Shown one piece after another: positions 1 through 8,298 of a stretch of 64,000 bases of DNA. This DNA comes from Fibrobacter sp. (GTDB taxonomy: Bacteria > Fibrobacterota > Fibrobacteria > Fibrobacterales > Fibrobacteraceae), in the NCBI GenBank assembly GCA_024398875.1, contig JAKSIJ010000002.1:219779-283778 (forward strand), in the 5' to 3' direction. The notes beneath the pieces were generated by a model that made no database searches, was not told where the DNA came from, and saw only the letters and a list, made by a program, of their open reading frames with translations. How positions within the stretch are numbered: the stretch's first letter is position 1; each line of letters opens with the position of its first letter. The position numbers and the translations under genes were made by a program.

Positions 1-4
1 AGCC

Positions 5-535
5 ATGCCTCTTGTGCTTGGTGGAATTTCCGTTGCACGCGACGAAGCCACTTGGGGCGAATTTGGGGCTTTTACCTTAATGTTTGCGGAGGCACTTGCC
101 ATTCAAAATGGAATCAACATGCTGGCACGTTCTCTGGAAGTTTGGCCGCGGCCTTACATTTATGGAAAGTCTGGCGAGGCGCTTCGTGAGGCAGAAGATG
201 CAGATGCGGAGGCTTACGGCTCCTTCTTTTCGGGCCACGCTTCTGCAGCATTCATGGTGGCCTCCTTTACCTCGGAATGGTTTTCCGCCATCTATCCCAA
301 TTCTCCATACAAATCTCTGGTTTGGACCAGCACCATGTCTCTGGCCGGTTTTGTAGGGGTGCTTCGCATTGCGGCCGGTAAACATTACCCGACGGATGTA
401 GCTGCGGGCGCTCTTGTAGGGACGGGCGTGAGTTTGGCGGTGATACGGGCGCACAAGAAGCCGCTCCGCATTGGCGGAAATCAGATTTCCTTCTGGGCGG
501 TGCCGAATAGCGTCGGAACGGTGGTGTCGTTCTAA
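5..535 (+). CDS. PAP2-family phosphatase, probably 5'-truncated by the window edge
   Basis: The three motifs of the type 2 phosphatidic acid phosphatase superfamily are visible: Arg42 followed six residues later by Arg-Pro (49-50), Ser-Gly-His at 76-78, and Arg121-x5-His127-x3-Asp131. The family removes phosphate from membrane lipid phosphates such as undecaprenyl or phosphatidyl phosphates, using the second-motif His and third-motif His as catalytic residues. The substrate cannot be told from sequence. Hydrophobic segments around the motifs agree with a membrane protein. Only four bases precede the first ATG and the frame is open to the window edge, so the true start and N-terminal membrane segments may lie upstream. 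The first motif begins with Arg where Lys is usual. Confidence 0.8.
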   Translation: MPLVLGGISVARDEATWGEFGAFTLMFAEALAIQNGINMLARSLEVWPRPYIYGKSGEALREAEDADAEAYGSFFSGHASAAFMVASFTSEWFSAIYPNSPYKSLVWTSTMSLAGFVGVLRIAAGKHYPTDVAAGALVGTGVSLAVIRAHKKPLRIGGNQISFWAVPNSVGTVVSF

Positions 536-611
536 ATTGTACGGGCTCGCAAACTTTTCCTCTAAATAGATATATATTTCCTATAGATTTTTTTCTCAAC
601 TCAGAATATCG

Positions 612-1553
612 ATGAAACGACTCATTTTTGCATTTATTCTTTCTGCCGGACTTGTTTCCGCAGCTACTGCAGCCCCTACCATTAAAGATTCCCGTGATGG
701 CCATAATTACAAAACTCTCGCTTCGGGCGAATTTAACTGGTTTACGGAAAATTTGAGTGCCAAGCAGCAGGGCGTTTGCCCGGAAGGAACCCATGTTCCC
801 GATATCAAGGAGTGGTCCGCCATTGTGAAGGACCGCTTTACGGGCCCGCGTAAAAAGCAGAATGTCAAATCCTTTGCCGGTAAGACTAAAGGCTATTATA
901 ATGCGAAAGACAAGAAGAAAAAAGTGAAAGGGAAGGATGCGGCCTATTTTGCAGTCGCAGGTGTAGAAAATCGTGCCATGATGCTGGATTTGAAGCGGGG
1001 CTCTGCAAAACAGGTGGAACTTCCCGCCGGTTCTGTAGTTGCGGTCCGTTGTGTGAGTGAGCGGGATATTTATGCGGAAAAGGGCATTGATCGGAAGGCC
1101 ATGACCTTCGTGGATTCACGCGACAATCAGACCTACAAGGTGGAAGAGAAGGCCGGCATGATCTGGATGAAATCCAATCTGAAGTTTGGCTTGAAATCTG
1201 CAAAGCAGTGTTTTTTGGAAGATACGGTTTTCTGTGAGAGGCATGGTCGCTTTTTTGGCCATGCGGAAGCCAAGAAGGCTTGCCCCAAGGGGTGGCATTT
1301 GCCTGATGACGGCGAATGGCGGGATTATCAGAAAGATCAGAAGATTGATTGGGATAATCTAGGCCGCGGTGGTTGCAGAGATTGGGACGAATACTGCGAT
1401 GCAGAAAATACGGGCCATTACTGGTCTGCTACATCTATAAAGAAAAACACCGGACGTTCCTGGGAATTCCGGCGTGTAGGAAAGAGCATCAACCGCACGG
1501 ACGAAAGCGTTTTGAAGGGGCTTTATGTCCGCTGCGTGACGGATTTGAAATAA
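612..1553 (+). CDS. Secreted protein with two FISUMP domains
   Basis: The 313-residue product begins with a clear signal peptide (Lys/Arg, hydrophobic core, cleavage near Ala-Thr-Ala at about 20). Two copies of the Fibrobacter succinogenes major paralogous domain follow, at about 25-150 and 165-313. Each starts with a D-S/D-R-D-x-x-x-Y-K strand. They contain W-F/M-x-x-N-L and C-P-x-G-x-H-x-P-D segments, and the second also has the typical G-H-Y-W-S-A turn and a terminal V-R-C-V. The second copy has several paired cysteines. FISUMP proteins are numerous, exported and of unknown function in Fibrobacter. The gene stands alone and converges on the barrel gene that ends one base later. Confidence 0.85.
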   Translation: MKRLIFAFILSAGLVSAATAAPTIKDSRDGHNYKTLASGEFNWFTENLSAKQQGVCPEGTHVPDIKEWSAIVKDRFTGPRKKQNVKSFAGKTKGYYNAKDKKKKVKGKDAAYFAVAGVENRAMMLDLKRGSAKQVELPAGSVVAVRCVSERDIYAEKGIDRKAMTFVDSRDNQTYKVEEKAGMIWMKSNLKFGLKSAKQCFLEDTVFCERHGRFFGHAEAKKACPKGWHLPDDGEWRDYQKDQKIDWDNLGRGGCRDWDEYCDAENTGHYWSATSIKKNTGRSWEFRRVGKSINRTDESVLKGLYVRCVTDLK

Positions 1554-2588
1554 CTACTTGATAGTGCTGGTGAGGCGGAAGGCGAGACCCACATCACTGA
1601 GGGTTTCTTCGCTATATACGCTGAACTGGAGCTTAGATTTTCCGATATTCTTCACGAGAGCCACAGTCCAGGCCAGTTCGTCTGCATTGGCCTGAATTTC
1701 GTCGCGGTCGCGGACGTATTCCAATTCGAACATGAGGTTAGAGAGAATGTCGAAAGTGGGAAGTTCCAAACCGCCGTAGAAAGGCATGTACTTCTTGCCG
1801 GGCTTACCCATGTAGCTGAGTTCGTTGGCCACATAGTTTTCGGCTTCTGTATTGATGTCCTCGTCCTGGGTGTAGAGCAGACCATATTCACCGTAGAGGC
1901 GGAGATGAGGGATAAAGCTATAGCTGGCGTAAGCGGCCATGCGGTGGGTGAGGAATGCGGTATTCTGCACTACGTCCACGGCGTTGCTGCGGTAGGCGAC
2001 CTTCACTTCCAGAGGGAAGGTGAACTTCATGGCGTCTTCCACACGGACGTAGCCCGTGTTAGCCTTGCCATCCTTGGCGGCTACCATGGCGTTCAACTGA
2101 TTGAGACCATGTTTCCAGCCCATTTCCAAAGCGTTGTGGCTGTAATCGCGCATCCAGAGACCGCGGGTGGCCACGTTCTTATCGATGTATGTACCGAAGT
2201 GGGTGGATTGAGACCAGTCCGTTTTCCAGCGGCCAATCTTCAGGTTCAGCATATCGCTTTCGCCCAGTTTCCACTTGTAGTTCACCCAGTAGAGGTCGGC
2301 GAGAATCTTGTCGTAGGCGGTCGTCTTTCCATCGCCATCCTTAATCTTGTTGCCGAATTCAGGCGCGAAAATGCGGAGCATCACGGTTCCTTCCAGGTTT
2401 TCGCTCTTGTACTGGCCGCCCACATTGGCGCGAATCCAGCCGGAACTGAAGTTGTTGTCGTCATCGGCCAGGGACTTGGTGACCTGGGTTTGAACGTTTC
2501 CCTTCAGGGCAAATGCGTCTTCATCTGCGTTTGCGGTTGCGAAAAATCCGGCAATCATCAGCGCAGCTGCGATTTTCGTGTATTTCAT
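1554..2588 (-). CDS. Putative outer-membrane beta-barrel protein, unknown family
   Basis: The 344-residue product has a signal peptide ending at about Ala-Asn-Ala (20-21). The rest has alternating hydrophobic/polar stretches rich in Tyr, Trp, Gly and Asn, with no internal transmembrane helix, as in porin-like barrels. I do not recognise a named family. An outer-membrane location is inferred from composition only. The gene is divergent from the OmpA-family gene at 2686 across about 100 bp, so the two may share control. An AAGGAG-like ribosome site lies just upstream of the ATG. It ends next to the convergent FISUMP gene. Confidence 0.6.
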   Translation of the reverse strand: MKYTKIAAALMIAGFFATANADEDAFALKGNVQTQVTKSLADDDNNFSSGWIRANVGGQYKSENLEGTVMLRIFAPEFGNKIKDGDGKTTAYDKILADLYWVNYKWKLGESDMLNLKIGRWKTDWSQSTHFGTYIDKNVATRGLWMRDYSHNALEMGWKHGLNQLNAMVAAKDGKANTGYVRVEDAMKFTFPLEVKVAYRSNAVDVVQNTAFLTHRMAAYASYSFIPHLRLYGEYGLLYTQDEDINTEAENYVANELSYMGKPGKKYMPFYGGLELPTFDILSNLMFELEYVRDRDEIQANADELAWTVALVKNIGKSKLQFSVYSEETLSDVGLAFRLTSTIK

Positions 2589-2685
2589 TTTGACTCCTTA
2601 ATTATTTTTACGGCTCAAAGGTAGAATTTTATTGTATTTTTAACCAGTCCAAAGTGTTTTATTGGATGGTGTTATTGGAGATAAA

Positions 2686-3405
2686 ATGAAAAAATTGCCT
2701 TTTGCCCTTTCCCTTGCCCTGGTTGCAAGTTTTGGTGCCACCTCCCTTTTTGCAAAGGATTTGGCCCCCAACAAGACTCATGCGGTTTTGAACATCACTT
2801 ACGTGAACGATGACGATGTGCCCCATGCTAAGAAGAAGTTGGTTTTTGTGGGGGTGAACAAACCCAAGAACAAGATTACGGTGACTACTGATGCCAATGG
2901 TGAAGTGAGTTTCATGATTCCTCGCGAAGACAGCTACAAGATTCTCTGCGAGAGTTTGACGGGGCCCTTTGAATGCGGTGAAACGCCTTATGTCTCTTTA
3001 AAGGCTAGCAGTGGCGGTGTCACGGTGGTGTTTGATGATACTCGTGCCGAACTTACGGGTGTAACGTTCAAGGCTGGTAGTGCGGAATTGGTGCCCAGTT
3101 CCCTGAAGACGCTGAACATTGCCATCGATGGCTTGAAGCGGAACGCCAAGGCCAATGTGGAAATCGAAGGTCATACCAGTTCTGAAGGTAGCGAGGAATT
3201 GAACCAGAAACTTTCTGAAGATCGTGCCAGCAGCGTGCGCGCCTACATGATTAAGAAGGGAATTTCTCCGGAGCGTGTGACTGCAGTAGGTTATGGTCCC
3301 AGCCGCCCGAAGGCTGACAATGCAACGGAAGCGGGTCGCAAGGCCAACCGCCGTATTGAAATCCGCGTGGTGAACGCAAACGAAGTCAACGCCACACAGG
3401 AATAA
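2686..3405 (+). CDS. OmpA-family peptidoglycan-binding outer-membrane protein
   Basis: The ATG at 2686 has a good GGAG site upstream; an in-frame TTG at 2662 is less likely. A signal peptide covers about residues 1-24. A middle region of about 100 residues resembles a small beta-sandwich. The C-terminal 110 residues are a typical OmpA domain: F-x-x-G-S-A-E-L, V-E-I-E-G-H-T-S-S-E-G and N-x-x-L-S-x-x-R-A-x-x-V, ending in N-R-R-I-E-I. Such domains bind diaminopimelate in peptidoglycan and anchor the outer membrane to the wall. The protein has no lipobox, and an N-terminal barrel is not evident at this length (239 residues). Confidence 0.85.
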   Translation: MKKLPFALSLALVASFGATSLFAKDLAPNKTHAVLNITYVNDDDVPHAKKKLVFVGVNKPKNKITVTTDANGEVSFMIPREDSYKILCESLTGPFECGETPYVSLKASSGGVTVVFDDTRAELTGVTFKAGSAELVPSSLKTLNIAIDGLKRNAKANVEIEGHTSSEGSEELNQKLSEDRASSVRAYMIKKGISPERVTAVGYGPSRPKADNATEAGRKANRRIEIRVVNANEVNATQE

Positions 3406-3905
3406 TTTTCAATTAATAACTTCGTTATTCTTGATAATGCGTCTCGGTCATAAAAATAAACAAGTTTATTTTTGCGACGCTCGACTTAGTTATCAATTAA
3501 TAATTAATAATTCAAAATTCACAATTAGTGCTTCGCACTCATTTTGACTTCGGCTCGGAAGTGCCCGAGCAAGCTCGGTCGTTTCACTCGCCTCGTCAAA
3601 ATTCAAAATTACCTCGGGAGAGTTCTTCGCCCGAGGTTTAATTCATTATTCAGCATTCTGCATTCAGCATTAGTTCCCCGCCCGATGCCTCTCATACTTC
3701 ATACTTCATACTTAGTGCTTCGCACTCATTTTGACTTCGGCTCGGAAGTGCCCGAGCAAGCTCGGTCGTTCCACTCGCCTCGTCAAAATTCAAAATTACC
3801 TCGGGAGAGTACTTCGCCCGAGGTTTAATTCATTATTCAGCATTCTGCATTCAGCATTAGTTCACCGCCCGATGCCTCTCGTACTTCATACTTCATACTT
3901 CATAA
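3406..3905. repeat. 500-bp gene-free stretch with AT-rich satellite and 187-bp tandem duplication
   Basis: There is no gene here. The first 120 bases are AT-rich with repeated ATTAATAATT and AATTCAAAATTC blocks. Two nearly identical 187-bp units then follow, at 3525-3711 and 3712-3898. They differ at a handful of positions (for example TTCACTCG/CCACTCG and CTCAT/CTCGT). Each unit holds a GTGCTTCGCAC palindrome, the inverted pair CCTCGG..CCGAGG, and short runs of ATTCAGCATT and CATACTT. The two overlapping open frames inside are by-products of the repeat. Similar ATTCATAATT and GCAGAAT blocks occur at 33.8-33.9 kb and inside ispE, so these are dispersed repeats of this genome. Confidence 0.8.
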
Positions 3906-4739
3906 TTACTTCATCCGTATGCCGTCGTCTTCCAGCAGGATTTTCCCTTCGCGGAAGAGGGTGCCTAGAATCTTCTTAAATGTCTTCTTCGACATTCCAA
4001 ATTCCCGACGGATGGTCTCCGGATCGGTGTGGTCTCCGTAGGGAAGGCTTCCGCCCGCGGCTTCCAGCTTCTGGAGAATGACGCTCGGGCTTTCGCTGTT
4101 CATAATGCCCTTGTAGCCCACAGGCGTGAGGTTCAAGGTTATCTTTCCATCTTCCGTAAACCGCTGGATGAATCCCGTCATGGTATCGCCGATGTAAATC
4201 TTGTTCATGCCGGGCTGCATCATGAGGCGCCCTGTGTAGCGGAAATCTACCAGACAATCCACATATTCGGGAGTCACTTCGTAGGCGGCCAGCTGGACCT
4301 TTTGTCCCACGTGGAGTTCCGAAGTGTCGTCATCCAGGAAACTCTTGATTTTTTCTGTGGCCACGATGCGATTGCTCTTTTCATCTTCCAGAATAAAGAC
4401 CACGCATTTGTCTCCCCGCTCCAAATCACCAAGTTGCTGCTTGTACGGAAGGAGCAGGTCCTTGCCAATCCCCCAATCCAAAAAAGCGCCAACCCGGTTC
4501 ACGTCCTTCACTTCCAAGACCGCAAATTCACCAACCATGGCGTAGGGCTTTTCCATGGTGGCGATGGGACGGTCCTCGCTATCCATGTACACAAATACGT
4601 CCAGTTCATCATCCAGGTTGAGCTGGAATTGATTCCTGTTTCCGGGTAAAAGGACGCGACCGCCGGTTTCCAGTTCCAGGTAGTAGCCTTGGGGGAGAAT
4701 ATCCGAGACGCGGGCGTGATTGATTTTTCCAAGTTCCAT
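3906..4739 (-). CDS. cvfB: CvfB/YitL-type S1 RNA-binding protein
   Basis: The 277-residue product matches the layout of the CvfB family. It has tandem S1-like OB folds from the N-terminus (A-R-V-S-D-I-L-P-Q-G-Y-Y-L, then A-V-L-E-V-K-D-V-N-R-V-G-A-F-L-D-W-G). A further S1-like unit near 150-215 contains G-R-L-M-M, and a winged helix closes the protein (about 220-277, with D-P-E-T-I-R-R-E-F-G-M-S-K-K-T-F-K). Family members bind RNA and affect virulence factor expression in staphylococci; the role here is unknown. Length agrees with the family. It is followed by the EamA gene upstream on the same strand with an 18-bp gap, so the two are probably cotranscribed. Confidence 0.85.
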   Translation of the reverse strand: MELGKINHARVSDILPQGYYLELETGGRVLLPGNRNQFQLNLDDELDVFVYMDSEDRPIATMEKPYAMVGEFAVLEVKDVNRVGAFLDWGIGKDLLLPYKQQLGDLERGDKCVVFILEDEKSNRIVATEKIKSFLDDDTSELHVGQKVQLAAYEVTPEYVDCLVDFRYTGRLMMQPGMNKIYIGDTMTGFIQRFTEDGKITLNLTPVGYKGIMNSESPSVILQKLEAAGGSLPYGDHTDPETIRREFGMSKKTFKKILGTLFREGKILLEDDGIRMK

Positions 4740-4757
4740 GTTTTCCTCTTCCCAAAT

Positions 4758-5642
4758 TTATTTCTTTTTCCGCTCGGCGATGATCATGCCCACGATAATT
4801 GCCGCTGCTCCGAGGATGGCGAGGGGCGTGATGGTTTCTCCAAGGACGATGACTGCGGTAATCATGGTGACGAGAGGGATGGCGTAGATGTAGTTGGAGG
4901 CGAATACGGTGCCCAGTTTTTCCAGGGTCTTGTTCCAGAGCACGTAGCCAAAGAGACTTGCAAAAATGCCGAGGAACAGGAGGTTCCCCCACACGGCGGG
5001 GACGGCGAGATTTTCTGCGGGGAAGGGCTTGTTAAAAAATGCCAGGAAGGGAAGGGTGGTGAGGAGGCCGTAGAAGAAAATCTTCCGACTGATGAAGAGG
5101 ACGGAATACTTGCCGTTTATTTTCCGGATGGTGACGGAGTAGATGGCCCAGACAAAGGCTGAGGTGAATGCCAAGAGGTCGCCCAAGGGATTCAGCTTGA
5201 GAATGAACTGGCCGTTGAGCACCACGAGAATCATGCCGGCGAAGGTGAGGAGGGAACCCAAAATCTGGATGGGCTTCATCCGCTCCGCCTTGTAGAGAAT
5301 GCCCGCGAATATCATGATGAGAAGCGGATTTCCGCAGACGATGAGGGAGACGTTGCTCGCCATGGAATACTGGAGGGCGGTGTTCTCTGCCACAAAGTAG
5401 ACGGCACCGCCGGTGAAACCGCAGATGAGAAGCCGCAGTTCATCCCGCCAATTTTCGCACTTGAAACTGCTGTGACTCACTGCCAGAAGCACCAGGTAAG
5501 CGAGAGAAAAACGCAGCAGGTAGATTTGACAGGCGGTGAAGCCGTAGGAGAGCAGCACTTTTGTGGAGACGAAACTGGTGCCCCATACCAGGATGGTGAT
5601 GATGGCCGTGAGATGCCAGATGAGGTTGGAGGAATTCTTCAT
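4758..5642 (-). CDS. EamA-family (DMT superfamily) transporter
   Basis: The 294-residue product is almost wholly hydrophobic with about ten predicted membrane helices in two repeats. This is the EamA (DUF6) layout of drug/metabolite exporters. The first repeat has W-G-T-S-F-V-S-T-K-V near the N-terminus. The second begins near residue 155 with G-D-L-L-A-F-T-S-A-F-V-W-A. It ends in a Lys-rich tail. The substrate is unknown. The start codon is 8 bases from the stop of mntP upstream, so mntP, this gene and cvfB may form one leftward operon. Confidence 0.85.
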   Translation of the reverse strand: MKNSSNLIWHLTAIITILVWGTSFVSTKVLLSYGFTACQIYLLRFSLAYLVLLAVSHSSFKCENWRDELRLLICGFTGGAVYFVAENTALQYSMASNVSLIVCGNPLLIMIFAGILYKAERMKPIQILGSLLTFAGMILVVLNGQFILKLNPLGDLLAFTSAFVWAIYSVTIRKINGKYSVLFISRKIFFYGLLTTLPFLAFFNKPFPAENLAVPAVWGNLLFLGIFASLFGYVLWNKTLEKLGTVFASNYIYAIPLVTMITAVIVLGETITPLAILGAAAIIVGMIIAERKKK

Positions 5643-5650
5643 TGCGGGGC

Positions 5651-6259
5651 CTAGAATAGCAGTTTCACGCCGATACCGATGAGGATGCAGCTTGCTATGA
5701 TTTCGGGAACTTTCGTCTTGAAGAGTCTCGCGGTGCGTTTCCCGATTTCAAACCCGATTTGCGCGATGACGAAGGAGGCGATGGCGATGGCCGCTGTCGC
5801 AAAAATCAAGTCCACTTTCGCGAAGGCGAAGGAAACGCCTACGGCAAAGGCGTCGATGCTTGTGGCGATGGAGAGAAGGACGATGCTTTTGAGGGTGAGT
5901 GAGGGCGTGGCAATTTTGCAAGAGGCACCACCGGAGATTGTGCCGGCTTGGTCGTCGCGGGCCTCGCTGGCTTTGGCTTCCCGCATTTCGCGGATAGCGC
6001 CCCAGATCATCCGGAGGCCAAGTATGGAAAGGATGCCGCAGGCGATGTAGGGCCCGAAGGCACTCACCCAGCGCTCCGCAACCTTCCCGAGGAAAAATCC
6101 GAGGAGTGTCATGCCGCCCTGAAAGAACCCGAAGGAGAAGGACTGCAGCATCGCCCTGCTGTAGGGGATTGTGGATTTACATAGCCCCGTAGAGATGGAT
6201 ACTGCAAAGCAGTCCATGGCTTCGGTGATAGCGATGAGGATGATGGCGATGTAACCCAT
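5651..6259 (-). CDS. mntP: MntP-type manganese efflux pump
   Basis: The product (202 residues from the ATG at 6259) has two DUF204 repeats, each with the acidic signature: A-I-T-E-A-M-D-C-F-A-V-S near 10-20 and A-T-S-I-D-A-F-A-V-G-V-S in the second half. Six membrane helices are expected. The family exports Mn2+ and needs these membrane aspartates. The open frame continues upstream to 6643, but that part runs through hairpins and a tRNA gene, so 6259 is the sensible start; the exact start is not certain. A short Ser/Ala/Asp-rich loop near 100-125 separates the repeats. I see no yybP-ykoY manganese riboswitch upstream; the tRNA and its hairpins occupy that space. Confidence 0.85.
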   Translation of the reverse strand: MGYIAIILIAITEAMDCFAVSISTGLCKSTIPYSRAMLQSFSFGFFQGGMTLLGFFLGKVAERWVSAFGPYIACGILSILGLRMIWGAIREMREAKASEARDDQAGTISGGASCKIATPSLTLKSIVLLSIATSIDAFAVGVSFAFAKVDLIFATAAIAIASFVIAQIGFEIGKRTARLFKTKVPEIIASCILIGIGVKLLF

Positions 6260-6318
6260 GAGCCCAAAGATAAAAAGTGTGAAGCCAAGCGTCCCGATAT
6301 AATTTTTGCCGCGCCCGA

Positions 6319-6418
6319 GAAAACAAAAAGGACCTTCCATAGGAAGGTCGAAAAAGAAAAACCCTCTCGTGAGAGAGGAGAGAAAACAAAAAGGACCTTC
6401 AATATTGAAGGTCCTTTC
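6319..6418 (-). terminator. Three consecutive hairpins after tRNA-Asp
   Basis: Reading leftward from the tRNA, the first element is a 28-base perfect palindrome (6390-6417; half-site AAAGGACCTTCAAT) followed by TTTGTTTTC, a good factor-independent terminator. A second hairpin with 6-bp arms (CCTCTC/GAGAGG) lies at 6363-6378. A third, GACCTTCC-3 nt-GGAAGGTC, is at 6331-6349, again next to a T-rich run on the minus strand. A 19-base block (GAAAACAAAAAGGACCTTC) is exactly duplicated at 6319-6337 and 6382-6400. mntP begins 60 bases further on, so it probably needs its own promoter or read-through. Confidence 0.75.
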
Positions 6419-6419
6419 G

Positions 6420-6495
6420 CGGGATAGACGAGGCTTGAACTCGCAACCTCCGGCGTGACAGGCCGGTGCTCTAACCAAAATTGAGCTACCACCCC
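6420..6495 (-). tRNA. tRNA-Asp (anticodon GTC)
   Basis: A full cloverleaf is visible on the minus strand: acceptor GGGGTGG pairing with CTATCCC (with G-U pairs), D arm with AGCTC..GAGC, anticodon stem CCGGC/GCCGG around loop CTGTCAC, and T arm with TTCAAGC. The anticodon is GTC and the discriminator base is G, as expected for Asp. CCA is not encoded. Confidence 0.95.
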
Positions 6496-6612
6496 AGATG
6501 GTGACCACTATTAGTGGTGGTTTGCCTGATTTCTCAAGCAACGAGCCAAATATATAAATGTGATTTTCCCCTGTCAAGGGGACAAAAACCGAAATTTGGC
6601 TCAAATTTGCGG

Positions 6613-8211
6613 TTATTTCTTGGATTTTTTGGATTCGAACCACTCGTCGAAAGTGATGCTCTTGTCCAAAACTCCATTGGGAGTCAGTTCCAGAACGCGG
6701 TTTGCTACAGTCTGAGCGAATTCATGGTCCTGGGTGCAGAAAATCACCGGACCCTGGAAGGCGGTAAGGCCATTGTTCAATGCGGTAATGGCTTCCAAAT
6801 CCAGGTGGGCGGTGGGTTCGTCCAGGAGGAGGCAGTTGGCGTTGGAGAGCATCATCTTGCTGAGCATGCAGCGGACTTTTTCGCCACCACTCAAAACATT
6901 GGCACTCTTCAAGGCTTCTTCGCCGGTAAAGAGCATGCGGCCCAGGAATCCGCGGATGAAGGTTTCGTCTTGCTCGGTGCTGTACTGGCGGAGCCAATCC
7001 ACCAGGGAGAGGTCCGTGTTGAAGTATTTGTCGTTATTCCGAGGGAAGTAGTTGTAGGTGATGGTGTTCCCCCACTTGAGGGTTCCTTCGGGCGCTTTTT
7101 CCGCAGCCTCTTCCGCGATGAACTGGAAGAAGGCTGTTTTCAGAGTGTCGTATTCGCCCACCAGAGCCACGCGGTCCTGGTTCCCGAGGGAGAAGTCCAG
7201 CCCCTTGCACACGATGCCGTCGCCAGCGTCGATGGTGGCGTTCTTCACTTCCAGCACAATCTTGCCCGGTTCGCGCTCCATCTTGAAGTTGACCCACGGG
7301 AACTTGCGGCTGCTGGCCGGCATTTCTTCCACCGTCATTTTGTCGAGGAGCTTCTTGCGGCTGGTGGCCTGCTTTGCCTTTGCGGCGTTACTAGCGAACC
7401 GGCGGATGAAGGCCTTCAATTCTTCAATCTTTTCTTCGGCACGGCGGTTCTGGTCCTTTCTCTGCTTCTGGGCCAGCTGGCTTGCAGCGTACCAGAATTC
7501 GTAGTTGCCGCCATAGAGGTTGATTTTGCCGTAGTCGATATCGCAGGTGTGGGTGCAGACCGTGTTCAAAAAGTGACGGTCATGGCTCACCACGATGACG
7601 ATATTTTCAAACCGTTCCAGATAATCTTCCAGCCAGGAAACGGACTCCAAATCCAAGTGGTTGGTGGGTTCGTCCAGCAGGAGAATGTCCGGGTTTCCAA
7701 AGAGGGCTTGAGCCAAAAGCACGCGAATCTTCTGACCGCCATCCAGGTTTTCCATCAAACTCTGGTGCAAATCTTCAGGAATGCCAAGGCCCTTCAAAAG
7801 CACTGCAGCGCTGGAGTCGGCTTCGTAACCGCCGATTTCACCAAAGCGTGTCTCCACTTCCATGGCTTCCATGCCCTGTTCCTCCGTCATTTCGGGGAGG
7901 GCGTACAACTCGTCGCGCTTCTTGCCCAGTTCGTAAAGCTCGGGGAAGCCCATCATCACGGTCTCGAGCACCGTATTCTTTTCGTAGGCGAAGTGGTCCT
8001 GTTTCAAAACAGCAATGCGTTCGCCCGGGTCCTTGGTGACTTCGCCCGTATTAGGCTCCAAGTCGCCGGAGAGGATTTTCAAAAATGTGGATTTGCCGGC
8101 ACCATTTGCGCCGATGACACCGTAGCAGTTGCCTTTTTTGAAGGAGAGGTTCACTTCCTTGAAAAGAACGCGGCTGCCGTATTGAAGACTGACGTTAGAT
8201 ACATTGAGCAT
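6613..8211 (-). CDS. ABC-F ATPase of the YbiT/YkpA type
   Basis: The product has two ABC ATPase domains and no membrane helices. The first has an intact Walker A (G-A-N-G-A-G-K-S-T near 36-44), signature L-D-G-G-Q and Walker B L-L-L-D-E-P-T-N-H-L-D. The second has L-S-G-G-E-K-V-R and L-L-L-D-E-P-T-A-H-L-D, but its Walker A is degenerate (V-G-E-Y-D-T-L-K-T). From memory, Bacillus YkpA and its relatives share this degenerate site, so it is a family trait. A charged linker of about 80 residues separates the domains. ABC-F proteins act on ribosomes rather than in transport. The ATG at 8211 (M-L-N-V-S-N-V-S) matches the family start; the open frame extends 21 codons further. Confidence 0.88.
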   Translation of the reverse strand: MLNVSNVSLQYGSRVLFKEVNLSFKKGNCYGVIGANGAGKSTFLKILSGDLEPNTGEVTKDPGERIAVLKQDHFAYEKNTVLETVMMGFPELYELGKKRDELYALPEMTEEQGMEAMEVETRFGEIGGYEADSSAAVLLKGLGIPEDLHQSLMENLDGGQKIRVLLAQALFGNPDILLLDEPTNHLDLESVSWLEDYLERFENIVIVVSHDRHFLNTVCTHTCDIDYGKINLYGGNYEFWYAASQLAQKQRKDQNRRAEEKIEELKAFIRRFASNAAKAKQATSRKKLLDKMTVEEMPASSRKFPWVNFKMEREPGKIVLEVKNATIDAGDGIVCKGLDFSLGNQDRVALVGEYDTLKTAFFQFIAEEAAEKAPEGTLKWGNTITYNYFPRNNDKYFNTDLSLVDWLRQYSTEQDETFIRGFLGRMLFTGEEALKSANVLSGGEKVRCMLSKMMLSNANCLLLDEPTAHLDLEAITALNNGLTAFQGPVIFCTQDHEFAQTVANRVLELTPNGVLDKSITFDEWFESKKSKK

Positions 8212-8298
8212 GGCGCCAAATGTAGAAAAAAATAAAGGGGAAGGGGAGATGGGTTGGACGAACAGGCTTCTCAAACCCAGGAGCGCAGCTTTTCGGGC

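Noticed and set aside
3544..3979. Two similar short plus-strand frames
   Set aside because: They arise from the two copies of the 187-bp repeat; the translation has no gene-like features and no ribosome site.
6260..6420. Manganese riboswitch (yybP-ykoY) before mntP
   Set aside because: None of the expected conserved loop sequences is visible; the interval is filled with terminator hairpins.
6260..6643. N-terminal extension of mntP through the upstream open frame
   Set aside because: The extension would translate three hairpins and the antisense-free tRNA-Asp gene; MntP homology begins at 6259.
7130..7180. Degenerate second Walker A of the ABC-F protein as a sign of decay
   Set aside because: As I recall, the YkpA/YbiT-type relatives also lack a classical site there, so it is a family feature.
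6514..8235. Long plus-strand open frame opposite the ABC-F gene
   Set aside because: It mirrors the codon bias of the ABC-F gene, whose domains are certain; it has no recognisable domain and no ribosome site.
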